DNA from: Sphagnum compactum
Taxonomy: Eukaryota; Bryophyta; Sphagnopsida; Sphagnales
Length of the DNA stretch: 64,000 bases
Direction: 5' to 3'
Assembly (NCBI GenBank): GCA_965153455.1
Contig: OZ234500.1
Span: 10,478,001 to 10,542,000, forward strand
The translations under genes and the position numbers were made by a program. Shown here piece by piece: positions 25,230 to 36,429 of the stretch. The notes beneath the pieces are model-generated. The model saw only the letters and a program-made list of their open reading frames with translations. It was not told the DNA's origin and ran no database searches. Each line of letters opens with the position of its first letter. The stretch's first letter is position 1.

Positions 25230-25879
25230 AGAAAGCCCATAATATGTTAGCTTTGATGTTGGATCCCCACTTTAAGGGGTTGGGGTTAATTATCCAATAT
25301 ATTGGCAAGGAAAGAGTTCTCCAAGTTGCAAGTGACACTCAAGTATTGTTCCCGCTTTTAGTTTGTGCATACAAGGTTTTAAACTCAACAAATGCAAGTG
25401 AAAGGAATGCGGGTGGTTCCACATCCCAAAGTTCCCAATGTTCTTCTTTGTATGATGTTATGGATACGGATGAGGATATGGCATTGTCGGTTGTGAAAGA
25501 ACAACTAACCCATTTTAGGATCAAGAAGGTCATAGAAGAGGACTGCAAAGACCTTTTGGCTTGGTGGAAAACCCATGAGGTACAATTTTCTTATGGCGAG
25601 TTTGTAGCCTCACAAATCTCAAGGATTGTTGGTTCCCAAATTGAAGCAGAATGAATGTTTTGCATTGCCGGTATTTGCACCAATTTGCGATGATCTTGAT
25701 TGGGCATGGATAATCTTGAGATGCTTATAAACATCTACAAGAAATAGCCCGATGATGCTCGTGTTGGTGGTTCTTCATCCATGGACAAGTTCATGGAGAT
25801 GGGAAAAACCCTAATGGATGAGAATGAGGAAGTCATTGCATCCCTTGGGCTTTTGGACATTGACGAAGGCAATAAATAG
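25230..25879 (+). pseudogene. hAT transposase carboxy-terminal fragment with dimerisation region
   Basis: The frame reads LALMLDPHFKGLGL, typical of the hAT catalytic-core end, then a variable Ser-rich and acidic linker, then DLLAWWKTHEVQF and QISRIVGSQIEAE. A stop follows, and the same frame continues with MFCIAGICTN. This is the hAT family dimerisation region (WW near its start and an SERVFS-like motif). Further stops occur before the ending SLGLLDIDEGNK (stop at 25877-25879). The piece lacks the RNase-H-like core and is not functional. Confidence 0.85.
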
Positions 25880-26590
25880 GGTTTAGGTATGGTTAGGGTT
25901 CTAGGGTTTACTGCATTATCAAATCTCTTTTTTTTCCCCCAAGTTTCATGTTTCAATTTGTTCATGTTGATGTGCTTTAAGTTGTTTTTGGTTGTTGTAG
26001 GTATTTGGGAGCGGTGGATGGAACAAGGATGTTGTTGCTTGCCCCAAACACTGCTTTGCATGCCACTTTGCATTTGAGGGTTGTTCTCAAGGATTTGGCA
26101 AAGAAGGCATATAAGTGCATGAGGTGGAAAAACTTGATACCAATTGACAAAAACCAAGTTATTACTGATCCATTAGGTATTAGCATTTTAGATTTTAGTA
26201 TTATAGTTAGAAAATAAGTCGATTGTTAGTTAATATGTAGAATTTTGCCTTCTAAAGGCATTGTACTTTATGCCAATTGATTTTTTCAAGAATCAAAAAT
26301 TGCATTCTTCCTTTTTTTTCATTGCATTATTTTGAAAAATTTGAAAATTTGAAACCTGAACCAGAATTGGGGGTACCCAAGTAATCAACACTACCTTACC
26401 CGAAACTAGAACTGAGCCAAAATAAAAATCTGAAAACTAACTGGAACTGGCTCGCACTTGCTGGAATCAAAATTAGAACTGGGTTTCAATTTTTGAAAAA
26501 CCAAAACCAGAACTGCCCATAGAAAAAAATAACTAACCGGAACCGAAGGATAGTTTTAAACCCTAAGAATCGCACAACACTGGTCCGCAC

Positions 26591-27018
26591 TGATCCAGTT
26601 CTAACTTTTCAAGATAATAGAGACATCCGTAAAGTCAGGAAAAGACACCACCAATATCCGAAATGATAAAACCTCAAGTCTAGTTTCAAATATGGTTTTT
26701 CACAGTTTTAAACTTCTGGTTCCCAATTTATAGCTTTTTTTAACAAGTCTGGTTCCAAACTAGATCTAGTTGTACTTACATACGTATAGCCTGAAATTGA
26801 AGATTTTTTAATTATAAACATTGTTCAACCAATAAAAAGTGGCCACTTTTATACCAAATACGTGCCTAACCCCCAAAAAGAAAAGAAAAGATTTACATAT
26901 TTGAAACATGTTCCAAAAAGTAATAACTACATGCCTAATCCCACCCCTACCCCCCACCCCCACATATACTATTAAAACAAACTTATATACCTAGAACTTT
27001 TTCATAGATTAATGATAT
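26591..27018. other. Spacer between two hAT elements
   Basis: This spacer of about 430 bp holds no gene. At 26940-26961 it carries four C-runs (3, 4, 6 and 5 C) separated by one or two bases, a G-quadruplex motif on the minus strand. Confidence 0.6.
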
Positions 27019-27499
27019 GTTTTAATTAATGTTGTGCGTGTAAGTGTATATAGTTGTATATATGGTGTGTATAATTTGTGTAAGTGTAAATAATTTACAT
27101 TTACATGTGGGCAATATAAAAAAACTTGAAATGCACTTACACAACCTCGTGTAAATTTACAAGGTTGTGTAAGTGTTGGGTAGAAATATTTAAGGTTTTA
27201 GGGGCAGGGAGTGTGGTTTATGGTTTGTAGCTATTCCCGCCAAGCTTTCTATTAAGCCATCACTAGGAGCTTCGCTTGACCACCACCAAAGCTTGAACCT
27301 CGAGCTACCTCACCGCCATTAAACTACTTCACAGGTGAACAAAGCAACAGTCTCCCCCCCCTGTTGATGTTTTCCCCTTTTGCTTTAGGAAAAAACAAGA
27401 AGATGAGAAAAGAGAAGACTTGTGTAGAGTTTTTTTCCCCTCTTCTTTCCCATGTGCAATCTTGTTCTTATGTGCAATCTTGTTCTTATGTGCAATCTT

Positions 27500-29100
27500 A
27501 GTCTTGGGCATTGTCCTATGTAGGTTGCAAGAGTGTGAGGCGAAACACATTGACTTCATTGTCGCCTCTAGAAGTGAGCACAACCTACCCCTCACCTTTG
27601 GTTTTTTCATTTTTGTGTTTGCATTTTGTGGATCATGTTTGTGTTGAACTCACCATTGCCTCTAGAAGGAGGTGAGCAAGACCTACCCCACCCCCCTTGC
27701 TTTCAAGATTTTTTTGTTTTTATGTTGGCATTTTAAGTTGCACTCCTTTTGTGCAGTTTTGTTCTTATGCGTTATCTTGTGCAGGTCGCAACAATGCAAG
27801 GAGGAGTGCATCAACCATGGCCTTTGGAGGTGAGCAAGACTAGCCCACCCCACTTTGTGTAGTCTTGTTTTTATGCGTTGTCTTGTGCAGGTTGCAACAA
27901 TGCAAGGAGGAGCACATCAACTATGGCCTTTAGAGGTGAGCAAAACCGACCCACCCCCCTTTTGGTCTCATTGTTTATGTGTTTGTGTTGTTGTGTTGTG
28001 TTTACCATCGTTGCAATTCTTTGCTTTGGTGGGTGGGTGCAAGCTAAGGTGGACCATTTTTTGCATCACACTATAGGTTTTTGCAAAGTGTCATTCATTA
28101 ACATGTCATTAACATGCCATAAAATCATCATTATGCCAAATTTTCCATTGAATAAAGATTCTCAACTTGAATAAGAAGACATCTACATTAAAAAAAAAAA
28201 CATGTGTTCTCCAATATAGAGTATTGGACGTTTGAAGTTTGACAAATATGGATTGGTCTTTTATTTGTGGCTTGATACAAATACATTTTTGTTTATGAAT
28301 TTTGTTTAGGTTATTTTAGAGGGACTCAATATATGATATATTAAAAAAAAAGTGACATAGATGCAAAAAAGTTGTTTGAAAAACTTTAACCCAAAAGAAG
28401 ATATGGAATTTTAAATGTTTTAAAATGGACCTTATTTTCAAAAGTTCATATCATATTCATTTATTAATGGATTTCAATTTTTTTCTCTTTAACATGCATG
28501 TTAAAGAGTTATGTAATTGGGCTTCTATTCACATAATCTTTATTATCTCATTGACCACATTTAGTCCCCCACTTACACAATGATATCATAGTAGACTGCA
28601 ATTTTAACACTATCGAATAGACTTTTTATGAACTATTTATTCACCAGAATTGGTCCACCTTACCTTGTAACCACCCTAGTTTTGTTCTCCTCATTGTTTT
28701 TTCTATGCAAGTTGTAGGAGCATGAAGAAGAACGCATGAATCGTTCCCATCGCCTTTGGAGGTGAACGAGACTTGCTTACCCCCCTTTGATTTTCTTATT
28801 TGCGTGTTTGTGTTGATGCACTCTATTTGCCATCACAACAACTCCCCCCCTTGTCTTCTATGTGTAGGTTGCAGGAGCACAAAAAGGAATGCATATTTGG
28901 AGGTGAGCAAGACTTGCCCACCCCCCTTTGGTCTTGTTGTTTGCAAGTTTGTTTTACTATGTTATGTTCACCATCACTACAACTCCTCCTTGGTATGATC
29001 TTGCTCCCCCACTTGTATTTTATGTGTAGGTTGTTGGAACATGTTAACCATTGCCATCGCCTCTAGAGGTGAGCAAAACTTGCCACCCCCCTTTGGTCTT
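27500..29100 (+). repeat. Array of about seven splice-site-flanked short segments
   Basis: A roughly 50-bp segment recurs near 27522, 27645, 27785, 27890, 28718, 28867 and 29028. Most copies start after a pyrimidine-rich run ending TGTGCAG or TGTGTAG, continue GTTGCAASARTG or a similar word, and end in GCCTYTRGAG followed by GTGAGCAAGAC and then a C-rich CCCACCCCCCTTTGG block. So most copies carry acceptor-like and donor-like borders. The likeliest source is an untranslated exon of the transposase gene that was amplified. Confidence 0.65.
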
Positions 29101-29229
29101 ATTGGTTGTTTGTGCATTGTATTCGCCATTTTTACAACTCCCCCTTTGGTGTGATCATGCCTCCCTTTCGAGGTTTAGGGTTTAGGGTGTAAACCCTGAT
29201 ACTGGCCAGACCAACCAATTTTTAAAAAG

Positions 29230-29720
29230 TTTGAAGGCTTACGAGTGTGTTGTATCTAATGGTGGGTAAATGCCTGAGATGAATAGGGGATTTGCATGCC
29301 CATGAATTCGAATGCGTTATGTCTAGTTGCAAGGAAAATGTGTGTGGTAATTAGGGGACTTGTGGGCTTACGAATGTGTTGTATCTAGTGGAAGGTGAAT
29401 GTGTGAGGTAAATAGGGGATTCGTTGGCCCATGAGTGTGTTTTGTCTAGTTGCAGGGAAAATGCAAGTGATAATTAAGGGACTTGTGGGCCCATGAGTGC
29501 GTTGTATCCAATGGCGGGTAAATGCATGAGGTAAATAATAGGCTTGGGGGCCCACGAATGTGTTTTGTCTAGTTGGGAGGAAAATGTGAATGGTAATTAT
29601 GGGACTTGCGGGCCTATGAGTGTGTTGTATCTAGTGGTGGGTAAATGTGTGAGGTGAATAGGGGACTCATGGGTCCATGAATGTGATTTGTCTAGTTGTA
29701 GGAAAAATGTGTGGTAATTA
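29230..29720 (+). repeat. Tandem repeat of about 123 bp, four copies
   Basis: The marker GTTGTATCYARTGG recurs at about 29249, 29378, 29501 and 29624, giving periods of 129, 123 and 123 bp. Each unit has two related halves, one containing TTGTATCTAGTGG and the other TTTTGTCTAGTTG, so an older doubling of about 60 bp preceded the tandem amplification. Confidence 0.8.
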
Positions 29721-29998
29721 AAGATTTTACATTTCAATGAAATCAATCATAGATTGTCTGTAGAATTTGAGTTTTTTTTTTTGGTTTTTTTTGTTTTAGG
29801 GTATGACATGACAACAAGAAGATCATGCACATTTGGACATGGTTTCAATTTCATTGCTTGATCAAGGAGATCATTTGCAAGCATCCCTAAATGATGACAA
29901 TCCTTTTAGTATTCCACTTAGGGGGACAACCTCTTCATTTACAAGTGTTGTACGAACACTTCAAATTCATCCAATAAAGAAAATGATAGAATAGAAAT

Positions 29999-30600
29999 TA
30001 TGGTGACTTTACATAAGCAAGCCAACTTTTGTGCTAGTTATAATGACAACTATCCTCCGTAAACCTTTTTTGTTGTAAATAATGGAAATCTTCCCAATTG
30101 TGAAGAAGTTCAACAATTGAGGTGTTGCATTGTTTTCCCCATGTTGTCCCCATGTCTTTGATTGGGAAGAAAACAAAAAGGAAGAAGGGCATTTTGCATA
30201 CAACACCCTTTATGGGATAGGTGTTATGAAAATACATGTTGAATCTGAACATCTTGAACACTTGACTATCATTGTTGAAAAAGTTGTTGTTGTAGACAAT
30301 ATTGCAAGGTCACAAATAGCGGGTGCCAATGAGGGCTATAGGGCCATGGATGTAGCCAAAAAACATTCCAAAATAGCTCTAGGTGCAATTTTAGCTTTTT
30401 TTAGGAGCAAAAATCTTCACAAGAAGCTAGATGAGGCTCAAAAACTATTCCTAGAGGATTAAATCATGGTTATAGCAAAAAGGTTCTTTTCCTTGAACAC
30501 GTGAAAATATTTGGATATAGAGGTTAGCATTGAGGTTGGATCCAAAACTTGTTTTCCCATCTTAAACAACATTGTCCAAAGAGATTTTTCCTTCTATAGT
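29999..30600 (+). pseudogene. hAT transposase, amino-proximal remnant
   Basis: Beginning with MVTLHKQANF at 29999, frames joined across shifts give SQIAGANEGYRAMD, AILAFFRSKNL and DEAQKLFLED (30130-30460). After a frameshift they continue ENIWI-stop-RLALRLDPKLVFPS and EIFPSIV near 30510-30600. The run of an EFLEDL-like motif, an ENIWL-like motif and RNPRLVFPS is the usual order upstream of the catalytic core in plant hAT transposases. Several stops and frameshifts make it inactive. The homology ends abruptly at about 30600. Confidence 0.7.
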
Positions 30601-31520
30601 TATGACGCACCACCAAACTCCTCAAGAGACCCAAAGGTGGGTCCTAGAATGAAACAATGGAAGAAGAAGAGAGTTGGGGCACGCTCCTTAATTCGCAACA
30701 CTTTGAGGGTAGGAAGGCATGTTGGAGCTCCAGGATGGGACTAAGATGAACTCACAAGTGAGTTTAAGATGATATCAACCTACATAATCAAGAAAAGAGG
30801 GTGCTTAGTGCAAATCAAATAAAAATGGTGCAGTAGATTCAGTAGGGATAACCTCAAGCATAAGTTTTACACGAGCTGCAACCTTTGGGAGGAGGCACCA
30901 CTCCCTTCCCTCTAATATACTCTATGCCTTTCCACGGGGATTACATCCAAATGTCACTTTTTCCCAGGACTCCCAAATGGGAGTCCAAAAATTGGGACTC
31001 TTGTTGTCTCAAAACTTTGGACGCTCATACCTTTTTCAAATCACATCTTTTTTGAAAGTATGAGCACCATATATTATAGCCTTTGAAAATATCTTTCCAA
31101 CAGTGTATAGAATGCTCCAATCAGAGCTCATTTGACCTTTGATTTCAAGGGTTTTATAGACGGGAGTCAAATTCCCAATTTGACTTCTGCCTCTTCTTTT
31201 GATCATAACTCATGCAAATCAGGTTTAAATGAAAAATGTGAGGGCACTTTAAGCATCTACGCTTTAGGACTTTTCTAATGGTATCCTAGGGGCCCAATTT
31301 GCTGTTTGTTTGCCTTTCCAACCAAGGCGTTAAACATTTGTAACTCCCGCACAAATGCAACTCCCAAAATGGGAGTCCACTTGGGAGTCATTGGGTTTCA
31401 TCTTTTGCATTCTCCCCCATTTGTGAGAATGTGTTTCACACCTAAACACACTTTCAGCCTCATGGGCCCTTGCACTTCACACTTTTGTCGCGAACCCAAT
31501 GTTAGGGTTGCGACAGGTTA
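30600..31520. mobile_element. Insertion inside the hAT transposase, LTR-like
   Basis: About 0.9 kb with no transposase similarity separates two stretches that adjoin in a normal hAT protein. It starts near GACGCACCACCAAACTCCTC and ends near GGGTTGCGACAGG. It contains repeated CTCCCAAATGGGAGTCC words, and long stretches resembling non-coding LTR sequence. The size and lack of coding content fit a solo LTR, but I could not define terminal TG..CA or a clean 5-bp target duplication. Confidence 0.4.
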
Positions 31521-31529
31521 CATGTTGTG

Positions 31530-33360
31530 TAAATTTGTATGTTCAACCTTGACTTGATGCTACATTAAAAATCACAACTATTTATTATTTGTGGATGAGT
31601 AGAGGCCATCATGATACTTTCAACCTTGTTATAAACTTCTTATTAGTTGATTAGAAGCCTCATCATGTCACAATTGGCCTTTTTGAGGTCAATGACGTTA
31701 TGGGCATGGGGTTGACAAGACAATTGAAGGCCATTTTGTAAAATTTTGGTCTCATGTCTAAGGTGTTGTGCTATGTGAAAGACGAGGGTACTAACTTTGT
31801 GAATATGACCACTGCTCTGAAGTTGGTGATTTCATGTGGCATTAAATTTGCCTCAACCTTTCAATGGAACATGTTTTGGACATGTTATGAGCAAGGCGGT
31901 TCAATATGCAACCAATGATGATAAGATTTTTAAGGACTTGGCACTGATTAATGTGAAGTTTACACAAACATCTTTCCAATCATGCATCACTTGGGCAAAA
32001 AATTAGGTATGTTAACAATCTTCAATTTGTGTAATTAATTTAAGCAATTTTCGGTTGTGAAAAGTACAACAAAATTGATTTCATTTTGTCATTTGTGTAG
32101 GCACAAAATAATGGAGGTGAACATGCATTGAATTTGGTTTGCTTGAACCGTGAATGTAAACTAACATTTTCGGTCAAGATTTAGTTTGCATCAAAAGTTC
32201 TAATGTTTTAGCAATGTTTGGCCTATCAAGAAACAATTATTTTGTGTTATGGTTATCATGTAAAAGCTTTAGTAGGATCCCTTCAGCACAAACCTAAACA
32301 ATTGCTGAAGCAATTTGTGATGTTTTTTCCCATGTTGTGACTACATGTGTAATCAATCAACATCATGGGTATTGGTTATTATCATATGCCTTAGCTTTAG
32401 CAATCAAGTTGTATGTGAAGCTTTCCAAGGAAAGATTGGAAGTACAAGTAGAAATTGATGCCATTGAAGAGATGGACATGCACATGAAAGTGAAGCAATT
32501 GGGCACCAACATGCGAAGGCATGTAATTATTGTTCTAAAGCCCTTCCTTGATTTCATGTTTTTTTTCAAACCCACTAAAGCTCACAATATGGTTGCTTTT
32601 ATGCTAGATTTGTGATTCAAAAATTTGACTTTAGCGGTAGATGATGTTGGCCATTTTTCTATAATCGAAATTGCTGCTACATATGATAGAGAGTTTTTCC
32701 TTCTTACCTTGAAGACTTTGTATCAGAAGCACCATGAATGATCCAATATTTCTTCCATTGTTGTGAAAAAACCTATGCACAATTTTAATGTTTTTTTTGG
32801 AGTGCGAGTGTCTAAAGAGGAGACTTGTTTTAAACAAGTAAATGTTATTTTTTTCAATTATTTTGAAAACACTTTGAATTCATTTTTTTTGTTTGTACAC
32901 TTAAAGTTAATTTTTGTTACAACTTATTTGTGTAAATTTAAGTTCAGCAAAAGTTGTCGTTTTAGACATTTGAACTACCTTTGGAAGAGGTCAAAGACCC
33001 TGTTTTTGGTGGTAAAAGCATGAAGGACAATTTCTAACAGTTGCCAAGTTGGCTAAAGCAATTTTAGGCATACTAGGTAGTCGAATTGAGACAAAGAGAG
33101 TATTTTCAATTCCTAGTATTCTCACAAGTCTTTGCCATTATCGCCCTGGTCCAAAAAACCTAGATTTTCTGGTTTTTCTGATTAAGAACTGACCTAATGA
33201 TCCCATAATTAGATTTGAAGCAAAGGGAGGACCATTGAAAGATGTGGATGAATTTGGTGATGCCGATGAAGAGATATTAGATTTGCTAGATGTTGAATTT
33301 CCTAATGAAGTTGAAGGTTATGTGGAAAAATGTGTTCAAAATTGGGACATGTTTCCATGA
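31530..33360 (+). pseudogene. hAT transposase, core and carboxy-terminal remnant
   Basis: Frames joined across stops give YLWMSRGHHDTFNLVIN and HVTIGLFEVNDVMGMGL (31590-31720), VLCYVKDEGTNFVNMTTALK, then CVINQHHGYWLLSYALALAI (32340-32410), MKVKQLGTNMRRH, FFKPTKAHNMVAFMLDL, IEIAATYDREFLL, and finally GILGSRIETKRVFSI with NWDMFP before a TGA (about 33358). These are the DLWMSR, VTLGLF and YVKDEG catalytic-core motifs and the dimerisation end of plant hAT transposases in the right order. Multiple stops and frameshifts mean no active product. Confidence 0.85.
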
Positions 33361-33881
33361 TTTGTGATAATGTTTAGTTCATTTCACACATGGAACATTT
33401 TTATTTTGATTAAGCTCCTACCCCATGTTATGACTTTTACAAAGGGTTCAAGTTTTATGATCACATTGGACATTGGGCACTTGTGAATTTTATCAAATTT
33501 TACATGATTTAAAATCTTCTTTACATGAGATTCTAATTTTTCCTTAATTTTTTCATTTTTGACTTTTTTTGGTTCATTTTTTGGTTTTTTTTACTTGCTG
33601 AATTGTTGAATTTTTTTTGGTGTGTAAAAACATGACATGTAAAAACAGTAAGTGTAAATCATTTACACTTACGCTTACACTAGATTTACACAACCTAAAA
33701 TTATTTACACGGCCTTACATTTACACTTACATGTTTTAAGTTTGTTAATTACATTTACACCTACACTAATTGCTACACTTACACTTACATTTATCTAGCA
33801 CGTAATTATTTTTTTGAAAAGATTTATACTTACATGGAATGTAAGTCCTAAACTATATACATGCATAACACTGGTTTAAAT

Positions 33882-36009
33882 CCACCTAGGATTGTTTTTT
33901 GAAGAACAAAGAACTAAGAGTCTTGAAATATGAAGAATTGGGTTTGAAATCAAATTGGGGTTCTAACAAATTAAAAAAATCCTTGAACTAAAATTGGAGG
34001 TTTTTCTAGGTTTAAAAAAAAGGAAAAAAGGTTGGAGCTAAGACTAGAAGTTCTCTTGAAAAGTAAGAACCATACATAACACTAAAACAAAATAATAAAT
34101 ATAACCATAGTGAATTGTAATTTGATATCCAAGTGACAATGATAATATCAATGAATTATACTTTGACATGCAAACTTATAATTCTTGCCCCCGCATTAAA
34201 TATTTGTCGCTATTCTTGAATTCAACATCAATGTACCAAGATTCAAAAATCTCATACTATGGTGAGGATTTAGAGATTATCTTTTATCCATTTACATCTA
34301 CTCACATAATTCACTAGTTACAATTGAAAGTTCTTATAACAATGTTCATTCACACCTATTTACTCACATTGATTAAATTAATATGTGTAAGGTAAAGCAC
34401 AAACGTGAGGGCATTACTGAAATAAGGGCTCGTGCTTTACAAAATGTAAAGAGTGATTTCATTTTTTATTTTATTTTTTTGCACTAGGTATTGCAGGAAA
34501 AATAAATGACGTCAATATTTATGAAAATGGAATGCTTGCATGAATTTTTTTTGAAAAGCATTAGGAGATTTTACACTTTGCAAAATGTTTTTTAGATACT
34601 TTAAAAAAATCAATGGAGGTCTTTGTGTTCAAGAATTGATAAGTTGATCACAACCAAATAATGAATTCATGATTAACTTGTAAAGTATAGTAGTTGGAAG
34701 TGTTTTCAAGCCGATCATAGTACATTTACATTTATTAATGTGTTAAAATATGTTTATTTAAGTGCTTGAGACATTTAGGATTATAAAATTTGACCAAAAC
34801 TTGATAAAACCTTTTTCACTTAATGTTGGGTGGATGTTAGATGAAATGCATAGTGCAATAGGGAAATGTTTTGAAATAGTGCAAGAATAATCACATTTTC
34901 AAAAACTAAAGATGAATTGCACGAAGTGCACAAAGAATATCAAATTCACATTCAATCATATGGTGATAAGTTTGGAACCATTTTAATGGACATGAATTCT
35001 CAATTTTTGTAATAATTGAAATGACATTAAAATGCATTGTGAAGTTTAATGGATTCTAAATATTTAAGTAAAAGATAATAAATTTTCATAGTTGTTTTTA
35101 TCAAATCTTCCATATTTGTTGAGTCTCACAATTGTATTTTAATTCACATTAAAATTTGAAAAATATGTATGCATTAAAGATGAACAACTATTCATTTATT
35201 ATTATTATTATTTATGAAGGCATGTATTGATTGGGCCTTCTAATAAGTTCGCCACACATTTTTTCTATACAAACAAAATTCAATTGGGTAAAAACATGGT
35301 CAAATGAACCAAGGGTGCCAAGGTAAAAGTCCTTTTCCAAGGACTACACATGACACGTGTCATTTTTAAAATTGGTTTATAAACTTTAAATTTTGTATTT
35401 CGGGTACCCCATTTAACATTGCATTTGGATATAAATACATTATGACTACAAATTGATTTTATATCATGTATATTATGCATTCATGCATTTTATCACATAA
35501 ATATAAACAACTTTCGTTAAAGACACATGTTTAAAATCCATAATCTTCAAAGTCAAAAACACTTTTGAACCAAATGTGTTCAAATGAGTTATATAAAAAA
35601 AATTCATTAGTTCAAGTCCTTTTGCCCTTCTAATCATCAATGTTAAAATCCTTTTCAATTTTCAAAAAGAATGGTGCACATTTGGTAGAAAAAAAAGATG
35701 TTTGAAAAAAACACTTAAACTATCCATTCTTGAGGTTTGATTGTTTTGAACATGCAAAATTTTTTTTGATTTGTGTCAAACTTTGAACATGTGAACTTTG
35801 AAATTATTGGAAAATATTCCAAAAAGAATTATGACAATCCAAACTATTATGTTTCATTTGTGATCTTTCAAACATACAAAAATGCAATTTTAAGGGGTGT
35901 CCACTCACTTGGGTTGCTCCTTTGTTGTGTCTTTACCTAATTAGCATGTATCAATATCACCACGAGATTGTCATGAAAAATCGCATATAATATTATGTGT
36001 GAACAAATG
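33882..36009. other. AT-rich intergenic DNA between hAT elements
   Basis: No coding frame is recognised. Near 34058-34083 the sequence ends AAGAACCATACATAACACTA, whose reverse complement resembles a hAT terminus (TAGTGTTATGTATGGTTCTT), so another eroded right end may lie there. The segment 35690-35950 is dispersed repeat copy B. Confidence 0.5.
35690..35950 (+). repeat. Dispersed repeat, copy B
   Basis: This is the second copy of the interspersed repeat at 2184-2460, in the same orientation with matching landmarks in the same order. It ends about 60 bp before the target duplication of the 36018 hAT element, which therefore inserted beside an older repeat. Confidence 0.55.
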
Positions 36010-36429
36010 GTAATAACCATTATTGGGTGGTTTTCAAATTGTCACCCAATTTTTGACCTAGTTTTTAACTCGATTTTCATAGTGAGAACTCATTGACACT
36101 GTTACATTCGAAAATTAGATTGAGAATTGACCTCTAACTCTCACATGAATGAAAACTAGTCATGAAAACCAATTCTTTAAATTTTTTTTGGAAAACCGGT
36201 CATGTTTTCTCATAAAACCTCCATCTAGTTCTCAAAATCTTCCATTTTAGGGATCCTAAATAACAACCCCCACCTAGCAAAGCGGAGGCATTGTTTAGGG
36301 TCAAGGATAATGGGAAAACTATAAAATGAAGCCTAAGTTTCATTTTTCTTTACAAAGTTGTTTTTTTCTTTTAGTTACGGTGTTCTTCTCGCACTAGTCT
36401 TTTTGTGTTGGTTGTCTTTTTAAAAAATT

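Larger units (their letters stand above)
24434..26582 (+). mobile_element. hAT transposon deletion derivative, 2.15 kb
   Basis: The 13-bp terminal inverted repeats CAGTGTTGTGCGA (24434-24446 and 26570-26582) are perfect. They are flanked by 8-bp target duplications GTCTGCAC (24426-24433) and GTCCGCAC (26583-26590), 7 of 8 identical. Inside lie a probable transposase amino end and a carboxy end; the middle is absent. GGTACCC and CCGGAACC words crowd both subterminal regions. The intact termini suggest it could still have been cross-mobilised when a related transposase was active. Confidence 0.88.
27027..33873 (+). mobile_element. Large decayed hAT transposon, 6.85 kb
   Basis: The left end TAATGTTGTGCGTGTAAGTG (27027) and the reverse complement of the right end, CAGTGTTATGCATGTATATA (33873), are diverged versions of the local hAT terminus. 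The flanks GTTTTAAT (27019-27026) and GTTTAAAT (33874-33881) match at 7 of 8 positions. Both ends carry the same subterminal hairpin: GTAAGTGTAAAT/ATTTACATTTAC at 27080-27104 and perfect 12-bp arms at 33648-33672. The interior holds an array of repeated splice-flanked segments, a 123-bp tandem repeat and a transposase split by an insertion. The boundary call is less certain than for its neighbours because the ends are diverged. Confidence 0.7.

Noticed and set aside
23349-33873. Pairing the 23349 left end with the 33873 right end as one 10.5-kb element
   Set aside because: The flank GATTTGAC does not match GTTTAAAT, whereas the 27027 end has a 7-of-8 match.
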